NCBI GenBank assembly: GCA_020850535.1
Contig: JADZEM010000019.1
Span: forward strand, 1 to 64,000
Source of the DNA: Chloroflexota bacterium
GTDB taxonomy: Bacteria; Chloroflexota; UBA6077; JACCZL01
Length of the DNA stretch: 64,000 bases
Direction: 5' to 3'
In this document: positions 42,887 to 50,246 of the stretch, piece after piece
How the letters are laid out: the number at the start of each line of letters is the position of its first letter
Numbering within the stretch: position 1 is the stretch's first letter
Program-made: the position numbers and the translations under genes
Notes under the pieces: generated by a model
Told to the model about the DNA's origin: nothing
What the model saw: the letters and a program-made list of their open reading frames with translations, nothing else
Database searches by the model: none

Positions 42887-44319
42887 GCGACACGACGCCA
42901 GCCCGACCGAAGCGCCTCTTCCTGATGGCCTGGGACGGGCTGCGCCCAGACCTGATCTCGCCGGAGCTGACGCCAAACCTCGACCGGTTCCGCGCGACGG
43001 GCGTCGAGTTCGCGCGGAACCATGCCATCGTGCCGACCGTCACGCGGGTCAACACGGCCACGCTCGCCACGGGCGCGCCGCCCGCCGTCCACGGTCTGCC
43101 GGCCAACAACTTCTACGGCTTCAAGGTCGAGCCGGAGGCCAGCATCTCCATCGGCGAGGGCGACAGCACGGCCCAGTTGCGCCGGGCCTACGGCGTCTTC
43201 GAGGCCCCGACCATCTCCGACGTGGTTCACCGCAACGGCGGTCGGACGGCCATCGTCAGCAGCGGCACGCGCGGATCGTCGCAGATGCTCCACCCGCGCC
43301 GCGTCGAAGCCGGCGACTTCATCCTGCACCCGACGCTCTCCAACGCCGACGAGATGAAGCTGATCGAAGAACGGCTCGGGTCGCCGATGCCGGAGGCCGA
43401 GGTTCCGGACACGCCGCGCAATCGCTGGCTGGCCGAGGCAACGGCGCAGGTGGTGATCCCCGAACTGCGGCCGGACGCGCTCTACTTCTGGCACGACGAT
43501 CCTGACAAGAGCCAGCACAAGTACGGCTTCGGCCACCCGCTGGCGCTCCAGTCGATCCGCGACGCCGACGCGCACTTCGGGATCGTGCTCGACGGGCTGG
43601 AGGCGGCCGGCCTGCGCGACGAGACGCTGGTGATCGTGGCGTCCGACCACGGGTACGTGCAGATCGACGCCCACCTTGGCGAGCAGGATGCGCTGTGGCT
43701 GCGCGATCCCGACCTCGCGGACGTGCGGACGGCCGGCAACGGCTGCTCGATCCTCTTCCACCTGCCCGAGCCGAACCAGCGCACGGTGCAGCGCCTGGCC
43801 GCGTCGCTGGCCCGAACGCCGGGGATCGGCGTGCTGTTCAGCGGCGTGCGCGGCGTGACACCAGCCGAGGGCACGTTCCCATTGGCGGCGCTCGGGATGG
43901 ACGGCCCGCTGATGCCGGACCTGCTGGCGACCCTCGCCTGGAACGACGAGGTCAGCGAGCACGGCCACCAGGGACGCTCCCGCGGGTACGCGTCGAGCAA
44001 CGCGGCCAGCCACGGCGGCGGCAGCTCCTGGGAGATCCGCAACACGCTGATCGTGCAGGGGCCGGGTGTTCGGGTGGGACATCGCACGGAGCTGCCTTCG
44101 GGCATTGGCGATATCGCGCCGACCGTCCTGACGGCGCTCGGCCTGACCGTGCCAGCCTCGATGAGGGGCCGTATGCTGACCGAGGCCTTCGTCGGGCAGG
44201 CCTCGGCCAGTTCGGCCGACGTCGAGAGCTGGGCGGAGGCCGGGCCGGGCGGCTCGCTGGCCTGGACGCGCTACGCCGGGCGATCCTACCTCGGCGCGGC
44301 CACACCGCGCCGAACCTGA
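42883..44319 (+). CDS. alkaline phosphatase-superfamily phosphodiesterase
   Basis: A 478-residue enzyme of the nucleotide pyrophosphatase/phosphodiesterase branch of the alkaline phosphatase superfamily. The metal and nucleophile residues are visible: first Asp in LMAWDGLRPDLIS, nucleophile Thr in IVPTVTRVNTATLATG, DDPDKSQHKYG, VIVASDHGYVQID, and a late His in EHGHQGRSRGYASSNAASHGGGSSW. VGHRTELPSGIGDIAPTVLTALGL closes the fold. It has no signal peptide. Substrate could be a nucleotide, a phosphonate monoester or a phospholipid head group. Coupled to the preceding MFS gene by a 4-bp overlap. Confidence 0.9.
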   Translation: MSDTTPARPKRLFLMAWDGLRPDLISPELTPNLDRFRATGVEFARNHAIVPTVTRVNTATLATGAPPAVHGLPANNFYGFKVEPEASISIGEGDSTAQLRRAYGVFEAPTISDVVHRNGGRTAIVSSGTRGSSQMLHPRRVEAGDFILHPTLSNADEMKLIEERLGSPMPEAEVPDTPRNRWLAEATAQVVIPELRPDALYFWHDDPDKSQHKYGFGHPLALQSIRDADAHFGIVLDGLEAAGLRDETLVIVASDHGYVQIDAHLGEQDALWLRDPDLADVRTAGNGCSILFHLPEPNQRTVQRLAASLARTPGIGVLFSGVRGVTPAEGTFPLAALGMDGPLMPDLLATLAWNDEVSEHGHQGRSRGYASSNAASHGGGSSWEIRNTLIVQGPGVRVGHRTELPSGIGDIAPTVLTALGLTVPASMRGRMLTEAFVGQASASSADVESWAEAGPGGSLAWTRYAGRSYLGAATPRRT

Positions 44320-44487
44320 CCTGACGCGCCGTTCAGGAACGCCGGCCGCCCGACCACAGCCGGGGCCGGCTCTCCGGGCGGCCGTGGTCCGTTATACCGA
44401 GCGCCGCCCGAAGCCGCGCGATGGGTCTGCTTCGACCTGTTCGCGGCCACGTAGGTCTGGTCGGGTGGCGGTCGCCAGGGAGGGCGC

Positions 44488-45285
44488 GTGCCGCAGTTCC
44501 TGCGATTCGGATGCGCCGGAATCGCCGTCATCATCATTGCAGCGCTCACGTCGGTCGGGCTGTACGCGGTCCTGACCGGGGGTTCGCCGTTCGCTGCGTC
44601 CGCGCCGAAGCCGATCGCCGGCGGCGCGCAGGTGCTGGTGACCATCCAGGCCGGCCAGCCAACGCCGACGCCGCTGTCGGCGGCCACGCCCACGGCCACC
44701 CAGGCCGCGACGGCCATCGTGACTGCGCCAGCCAGCATACTCACGGCGCCAGTCGCCGCGGCAGCAGCCGCCCCCGCCAGCGGACCGACGCCCGCGCCGT
44801 CCGTGGCGCCGGCCACGCCGGTCGCCTCACCACCGCCGGCTGGGGCCAGCCCGGCCCCGGGCGGCCCCAGCCGTGCCGACCCCAGCCGACTGTCTGTCCA
44901 CGAAGGGCTGAGCGCCGAGGTGATCGAGGTCGAGCGTAGCTGGCAGGCCACCGACGCCACCGGTGCGCCGATCCGCCTGCGCGACGGATTCGAGCTGGTG
45001 ACCGTCCACGTGCGGTTCACCAACACGTCCGCTGAGGCCCGCTACGTTGCGGAAGGCGATCTGGTGCTGGTGGCCGACGACGGCGCCCGGTTCGCGCCAC
45101 GGTCGTCGTTGCCCGTGCGCGAGCCACGGTTGCTGACGGTTCCGCTGCTGGCCGGCGACACCACGCGCGGCTGGGTCACCTACGAGACACCGCAGGGGCA
45201 GCCGACGCGCCGCCTCCAGTGGAGTCCGACCCGCCCGGACCGCCCCCGCGCCGAAGCGACGTTCAACCTGTCGCTCCCGCGCTAA
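44488..45285 (+). CDS. membrane-anchored DUF4352-like protein
   Basis: A 265-residue protein starting at GTG, 5 bases after GGAGG. One N-terminal membrane helix (FGCAGIAVIIIAALTSVGLYAVL) is followed by a Thr/Pro/Ala-rich linker to about residue 135. A C-terminal beta-sandwich (DGFELVTVHVRFTNTSAEARYVAEGDLVLVADDGARFAP, GDTTRGWVTYETPQG) resembles DUF4352/telokin-like extracellular domains. It is probably exposed outside the membrane on a flexible stalk. No enzymatic residues are seen; binding or immune-evasion type roles have been suggested for related domains, but nothing in the context supports one. Confidence 0.82.
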   Translation: MPQFLRFGCAGIAVIIIAALTSVGLYAVLTGGSPFAASAPKPIAGGAQVLVTIQAGQPTPTPLSAATPTATQAATAIVTAPASILTAPVAAAAAAPASGPTPAPSVAPATPVASPPPAGASPAPGGPSRADPSRLSVHEGLSAEVIEVERSWQATDATGAPIRLRDGFELVTVHVRFTNTSAEARYVAEGDLVLVADDGARFAPRSSLPVREPRLLTVPLLAGDTTRGWVTYETPQGQPTRRLQWSPTRPDRPRAEATFNLSLPR

Positions 45286-45305
45286 CTCGCCGGGCGGGCA
45301 GCGCG

Positions 45306-45560
45306 TCAGGGCAGGCTCGACCGCCGGTCGCTGCCCAGCGCGCCGTTCGCGGCGGCGACGGCCACGCTCAGGGCGGCGTCGAACGAGTCCCGCCACGCAA
45401 ACGCCCCGCCGAGCGGCTCGCGGACGTCCCAGCCCCGCCCATCCCGCGATGGATCCACGGTGAAGGCCAGCGGCGACAGCCGCGTCGGCAGCGACACCTC
45501 GACGCGGGCCGTGTATGCGCGCTCGTCCACCGACACCCGAACGCCCGGAACCATGACCAT
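45306..45560 (-). CDS. small hypothetical protein
   Basis: I do not recognise this 84-residue protein. From the ATG at 45560 it has a strong ribosome site (GGGAGG, 8 bases upstream). The first half is beta-like (VMVPGVRVSVDERAYTARVEVSLP), then LAFTVDPSRDGRGWDVREPLGGAFAWRDSFDAALSVAVAAANGAL suggests a small alpha/beta domain with a C-terminal helix. No signal peptide or membrane segment is present. It converges on the DUF4352-like gene with 20 bp between stops. A longer upstream frame to 45602 exists but is less supported. Confidence 0.62.
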   Translation of the reverse strand: MVMVPGVRVSVDERAYTARVEVSLPTRLSPLAFTVDPSRDGRGWDVREPLGGAFAWRDSFDAALSVAVAAANGALGSDRRSSLP

Positions 45561-45930
45561 CGACTTGCCTCCCGGAAGCGAGGCTGGCTGTCCACCGCGC
45601 ACCAGCCACGCCGAGTCAGGCTACCACCTGACGCAGCCGCCGCAGTCGGCCGGGGCGTCTCAATCCGGCACCAGCGGCAGGATGGCGGACCCGGGCAGCG
45701 CCTGGTCGATGTCAAGAGCTGGACGCGGCGGGTGTTCGCAGGCTGACAGCTTGCATTGACTGTCCGGCAGATGATGGAGCAGAAGAACGTGCAGCCTCCG
45801 CGGTCGAGACCGTCACGGGAATCTGATCCAGGCACGAGCGCCAAGCGTAGATACAGAGAGAGCGATGCACGGGCAGGCCGACCGGCGCCCGGTGCCTCGC
45901 CAGCGGACGGAAGCGTCCGGGAGCACCACC
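45561..45930. other. intergenic region
   Basis: Contains the divergent leaders of the 84-residue protein and the small acidic frame. Open frames on both strands here lack ribosome sites. No repeat or RNA gene seen. Confidence 0.45.
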
Positions 45931-46041
45931 ATGCGAGACCTCTTCGAGATTGGCCCAGACGGCGAGATTTTCGACGACGGCGTGATTCACATCTCATTCC
46001 CCATGGACCTCGAGACGCTCGAGGATGACCTCTTCGACTGA
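45931..46041 (+). CDS. small acidic protein (36 residues)
   Basis: An open frame of 36 codons that starts MRDLFEIGPDGEIFDDG and ends LETLEDDLFD. GGGAG lies 8 bases before the ATG. Almost a third of residues are Asp/Glu, alternating with Ile, Phe and Leu, which is unlike random translation of GC-rich DNA. A longer start at 45865 would add 22 basic residues without a good ribosome site. It lies 92 bp before the enolase-superfamily gene. I know no family for it; an inhibitor or a binding peptide for a basic partner is a guess. Confidence 0.55.
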   Translation: MRDLFEIGPDGEIFDDGVIHISFPMDLETLEDDLFD

Positions 46042-46133
46042 GCCGACGCCTCGCCGCGGCGCGGCCCGAGTATCCACGACAGACCCCAAACTGGTAACGT
46101 GCTCGCTGCGCGTAGACGAGAAGGGGTCTGTCG

Positions 46134-47261
46134 ATGAAGATCACCGATGTTGAGGTCATTCGCCTCCGCAGCCCGAAGCTCTCCCGCCCGCTCAAGCCTG
46201 CCTGGACGCCCGGCGGCTCGTGGATCCAGCGCGAGGCTGTGCTGGTCCGCGTGGACACCGACGAGGGCATCACCGGCTGGGGCGCCGTCAACGCCACGGA
46301 CGTGGTCGGGGCCATCGAGCCGTGGATCAAGCCGCGGCTGATCGGCAAAGATCCGTTTACGCTGGAGCAGCACGCCCGGATCTTCCGGAACGCTGGCGGC
46401 GCGTGGGGCGTCGAAATCGCCCTGTGGGACATCATCGGCAAGGCGACGGGCCAGCCGGTCTACAAGCTCTGGGGCGGCCACAAGGACCGCGTGCCCGGCT
46501 ACGCGAGCTGCATCGAGCTGGCGTCGGGCGAGCAGCGCGCCGAGGATGCTGCCGCGCGCCGGGCCGAGGGCTGGCGCGCGATGAAGCTGCGGCTCCACGA
46601 CTGGACGATCAAGGAGGACATCGCCCAGGTCGAGGGCGTGCGCAAGGCGATGGGCGATGACTTCGTCATCCTCGTGGACGCCAACCAGGCCCAGCAGCCC
46701 GGCACTCGCCAACCCGACGAGGGGCCAGTCTGGAGCTACCAGCGGGCGCTGCAGACGGCGCGCGAGCTTGAGCGACTGGGGGTGTTCTGGTTGGAGGAGC
46801 CGCTCGACCGCTACGACTTCGAGGGGCTGAGCAAACTGTGCGCGGCCATCGACGTGATGCACATTGCCGGCGGCGAGAACAACAAGGGTCTGCACGAGTA
46901 CCGGGCACTGGTGGAGCAGAACGTCTACGACGTGATTCAGCCCGAGTCGATGGTCTCCGAGACGATGAGCAGTCTCCGCAAGGTCTGCGCGCTGGCCGAG
47001 CTGCACCGCAAGCTGGTCGCGCCACACCACGGCGGCGGCGGCATCGGACTGGTGGCGCACCTGCACCTCGCCTGCGCGGTCCCCAACTCGACCTACTTCG
47101 AGATGCTCTGCGAGCCGCCAGTGATGACGACCACGGACTTCCAGTGGTACCTCGAAGAGCCGCTGGCCATCGACGCCGACGGGAACATCGTCGCGCCGAG
47201 CGGCCCGGGCCTCGGCGTCCAGCCCGATCCGCAAAGGCTGATCGGCGACCGCGTCGGCTGA
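46134..47261 (+). CDS. enolase-superfamily enzyme (mandelate racemase/muconate-lactonizing type)
   Basis: A 375-residue enzyme that would abstract a proton alpha to a carboxylate, typically in sugar-acid dehydration. The capping domain begins MKITDVEVIRLRSPK and contains LVRVDTDEGITGWGAVN. The barrel shows MKLRLHDW (Lys-x-Arg catalytic strand), the metal ligands Asp in ILVDANQ, Glu in WLEEPLDRYD and Glu in IAGGENN, then VIQPESMVSE and the His in LVAPHHGGGGIG. The length and motifs fit the mandelate racemase or D-galactonate/L-fuconate dehydratase branches. Substrate is unknown and no sugar cluster surrounds it. AAGGGG precedes the ATG. Confidence 0.92.
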   Translation: MKITDVEVIRLRSPKLSRPLKPAWTPGGSWIQREAVLVRVDTDEGITGWGAVNATDVVGAIEPWIKPRLIGKDPFTLEQHARIFRNAGGAWGVEIALWDIIGKATGQPVYKLWGGHKDRVPGYASCIELASGEQRAEDAAARRAEGWRAMKLRLHDWTIKEDIAQVEGVRKAMGDDFVILVDANQAQQPGTRQPDEGPVWSYQRALQTARELERLGVFWLEEPLDRYDFEGLSKLCAAIDVMHIAGGENNKGLHEYRALVEQNVYDVIQPESMVSETMSSLRKVCALAELHRKLVAPHHGGGGIGLVAHLHLACAVPNSTYFEMLCEPPVMTTTDFQWYLEEPLAIDADGNIVAPSGPGLGVQPDPQRLIGDRVG

Positions 47262-47351
47262 CCCGGCCGGGACGCACGCTCCTACAGATTCTGTCACGTG
47301 CGGGCCGCCGATGCGTGTTAGTATGGCCTCCCTGGTCGTTCGCACGCGTCG

Positions 47352-50246
47352 GTGGATTCCGCTGCAGGATCTGAGGACATCCGCGCGATTGATGCGGTCG
47401 CACCGCCTGCTCTCGCCGCGGCGGCTGATCCGCCGCCACCAGACCTGCGCGCCCGACCGGTCGCCGCGCACCGTACCGCGATCCTGGCCCACCTGCTCTT
47501 CCTGGTCACGGCGCTCGGCCTCTTCAGGCTCAGCGTTTTCGGCGGCTGGACGTTTGTCGGCGACTCGGACCGGCTCAACACCGTTCTGAACGTCCGCGCC
47601 TTCGAGCTGGCGTCGCTCGCGGCGCGCGGCAGCGTGCCGACCTGGAGCGAGCAGCAGTTCATGGGCGCGAGCATTGTCGGGCTGCACTGGCTGCTGGCCG
47701 GCGCGACGCCATTGCCGCGGATCCTGGCCCTGTTGGGAAGCGCCGAGGTGTACCACGCGCTCGCCGTGCTGGCGGCGCTGATGCTGTTCGCCGCGATGTC
47801 GGCGGCGTACTGGCTGCTCGGGGCCTACACGACGAGTGTGGTCGGGCGGATCGTCGGCGCGCTGCTCTACGGAACCGGGTCGTACCTTATCCACAAGCTG
47901 ACCCAGCTCGACCTGTCGTTCTTGGCGATGGTCGCGCCGCCGCTGCTGCTCGGGCTAGTGCGCCGTGGCGATGGCTCGCGTGCGGCCTGGACGTTCCTCG
48001 CGATGACGGGGATCTGGTCGTTCCTGGTGCTCTTCACCATCCTGCAAGAGGTCGCCTACGTCGGGCTGCTGTGGGGAACGTACGCTCTCTATCGGAGTGT
48101 CCGGCTTCGCACTCGCTGGCCGGTGCTGCTGGGCGGCCTGGCCTTTGTCTGCGGCGTGATCCTCGGCACGCCACGCGTCATCACCATCGCCGCCGAGATC
48201 CCGTTCGTCGTCCGGACATCCGAAAACCTCCAGACGACCTCCATCGAGGGGCTGCGCTACTTCGGCGACGGCCTGCTCGGGCGGTCGCAGGGCGAGCAGA
48301 ACGCGCTGCGCGGCCAGCGGATCAACACCCATGAGGGCGTCCAGTTGCTCAGCTCCGAGGGCGCGGCCGTCGTCGTGCTGGGGTTCGGGCTGCTCGGCGC
48401 GACAGTCAGCCGCCGGGCCTGGGCCGTGGCGCTGCTGGTGGTCGTGTCGGTCGGCGTGAACCTGTACTTCCGGCCGTTCTACGAGATGCAGTCGCTCGGG
48501 CTGCGGGGGCTGGCGTTCCCCTCGCGCGAGCTACGGACGGTCGTCGTCAACGCCGTGCTGCTCGGCCTGCCGGCCTGGCTGCTCTCGTGGTGGCTCGCGC
48601 GCCGCCGCGCAGATACGGCGCAGACGGAGCATCGTCCAGCCGACCGCGTGCCCGGCGACGACGATGTGCCGTTTTTCCTGGGCTTCGCCACGCTCGGCCT
48701 TGCCGCCATCCTGATCCCCGAGGCGCGGCTGCTCCTGTACCACGGCTTCATGCGGATGGACTTCCTGCACTCGCGGATCTCCGTCGCCATGACCTTGCCG
48801 CTCGCCATCCTCGCAACGATGGCGCTGAACGCGCTGCTGCCCCGGCGGCCGTGCCTCCGCGACACCCGATTACTGACGATTGGCCTCCTGCTTGGCGGCG
48901 CGCTCTGGGCGGCTCGCGAGCTGGTGGCGCTCGTCGCGGCGCAGTCGCTCGGCCCGATCCTCACCGGCGCCCGACCCCAGCAACTGGTCACCGAGGAAGT
49001 CGTCCGCGTCCTGACCAGCGCCGTCGTGGTGGTGGTCGCGATGGCCGGCGTCGTGGCGGCAGTGCGCGGCGGCCGGCCCGCGCTGCCGCTGCTCGGCGGG
49101 CTGCTGGCCGTCTGGATGGGCCTGGAGACGGTCGCCATGACCGATCATCGGCTCAACGGACCGCAGGTCACCCGGCAGCCGCGCCCGTTCGCCGAGCTGA
49201 ACTATCTGCAGGTGGCTCCGCGTGAGATGCAGCTTCCGAGCGCCGCGCAGCGGGCGACCCTCCAGGCCCGTCTGGAGGTGAGCCAGTACCGGTCGGTGCT
49301 GATTCAGGATCGCGAGCAGTTCCTGGCCCTGCCGGAACCGCACCTGTCTGGGTTCTGGGACTTGCGGCTGGTGGAGGGGTACAGCACCGGCGTGCCGCGC
49401 CGACTGGCGGCCCTGCCCTGGGAAGAGAGCATGGTGGATGCGCACCATCTCGATCTCTATCAGGCGCACAGCTTCTACGGGCTGCCGTGGCGGCTGCTGG
49501 CGGCCCTGAACGTCAAGTACGCGGTGGTGGTTGATCGCTCGCTCTGGTTCAACCCGGCGCCGGGCGGACGCACGCCGCCCCTGGACCCTGCCCGGCTGAC
49601 CATCGTGGAGAACCCGTTCCCGGTCACGCCGCGCGCCTTCTTCGCGGCGCGGGTCCGCCCGGCCGGCGAGCCGGTCCGCTTCCCCGGCGACACCGGTCGA
49701 CGCCCAGCCCCGCGCGATCCGCCTGTCACCGATCCAGCTACGCTGACTGTGGTCGAAGGGTGGAACGCCGAGCGGGCGTTCGCCACGGAGGGGACCGTAG
49801 ATGCCCGCTTCGACGGCGACCGCGTCAGCGTGCGCCTCACGCCGCTGGGCGAGGATCGCTTCCTGGTGCTGAACGAGCTGTACCACCCGGCCTGGCACGC
49901 CCGCGTGGACGGACAGCCGGCCCAGGTCTCCGCGGCCAACCTCGTGATGCGCGGCATCCTGGTGCCGGCCGGCGCAACGACCGTCGAGCTCGAGTACGTG
50001 CCGTTCCTGAAAACTGCCGCTGCAACGGCGATATATGCGTTCGGGGTGGCGGCCAGCGCGGCGATCTTCGGCGGGTTGCTGCTGGTGGCAGGCCGACCGG
50101 GCCGGCGACGCAGCGGTGCCAGCAGGAGCGATGGCGTCAGTCGAAGCAGCGGTTTCGGTCGAAGCGGCGCGGGCGATGCCGTCAGTCGAAGCGGCGCGGA
50201 CGGTAGTTCAGCGTCGCGGCCGGCAGCGGCACGCCCTGCCCCGTGA
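47352..50246 (+). CDS. large YfhO-like multi-spanning membrane protein
   Basis: A 964-residue membrane protein. After a cytoplasmic tail, a first helix (LAHLLFLVTALGLFRL) is followed by GDSDRLNTVLNVRAFELASLAARGSVPTWSEQQFMGAS, the loop typical of YfhO/PMT-like C-type transferases. Twelve or so helices run to about residue 600. Then comes an extracytoplasmic domain (RFDGDRVSVRLTPLGEDRFLVLNELYHPAWHARVDGQPA) as in YfhO, which is linked to glycosylation of teichoic or lipid carriers in Bacillus. A last helix near 900-920 leads to a Ser/Gly/Arg repetitive tail. The final 65 bp overlap the convergent DH-PfaD gene. The start is GTG with no good ribosome site; a start a few codons later is possible. 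Confidence 0.82.
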   Translation: MDSAAGSEDIRAIDAVAPPALAAAADPPPPDLRARPVAAHRTAILAHLLFLVTALGLFRLSVFGGWTFVGDSDRLNTVLNVRAFELASLAARGSVPTWSEQQFMGASIVGLHWLLAGATPLPRILALLGSAEVYHALAVLAALMLFAAMSAAYWLLGAYTTSVVGRIVGALLYGTGSYLIHKLTQLDLSFLAMVAPPLLLGLVRRGDGSRAAWTFLAMTGIWSFLVLFTILQEVAYVGLLWGTYALYRSVRLRTRWPVLLGGLAFVCGVILGTPRVITIAAEIPFVVRTSENLQTTSIEGLRYFGDGLLGRSQGEQNALRGQRINTHEGVQLLSSEGAAVVVLGFGLLGATVSRRAWAVALLVVVSVGVNLYFRPFYEMQSLGLRGLAFPSRELRTVVVNAVLLGLPAWLLSWWLARRRADTAQTEHRPADRVPGDDDVPFFLGFATLGLAAILIPEARLLLYHGFMRMDFLHSRISVAMTLPLAILATMALNALLPRRPCLRDTRLLTIGLLLGGALWAARELVALVAAQSLGPILTGARPQQLVTEEVVRVLTSAVVVVVAMAGVVAAVRGGRPALPLLGGLLAVWMGLETVAMTDHRLNGPQVTRQPRPFAELNYLQVAPREMQLPSAAQRATLQARLEVSQYRSVLIQDREQFLALPEPHLSGFWDLRLVEGYSTGVPRRLAALPWEESMVDAHHLDLYQAHSFYGLPWRLLAALNVKYAVVVDRSLWFNPAPGGRTPPLDPARLTIVENPFPVTPRAFFAARVRPAGEPVRFPGDTGRRPAPRDPPVTDPATLTVVEGWNAERAFATEGTVDARFDGDRVSVRLTPLGEDRFLVLNELYHPAWHARVDGQPAQVSAANLVMRGILVPAGATTVELEYVPFLKTAAATAIYAFGVAASAAIFGGLLLVAGRPGRRRSGASRSDGVSRSSGFGRSGAGDAVSRSGADGSSASRPAAARPAP

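Noticed and set aside
45987-47894. 635-codon minus-strand frame opposite the enolase-superfamily gene
   Set aside because: The plus-strand gene has all its catalytic motifs, so this frame is a shadow.
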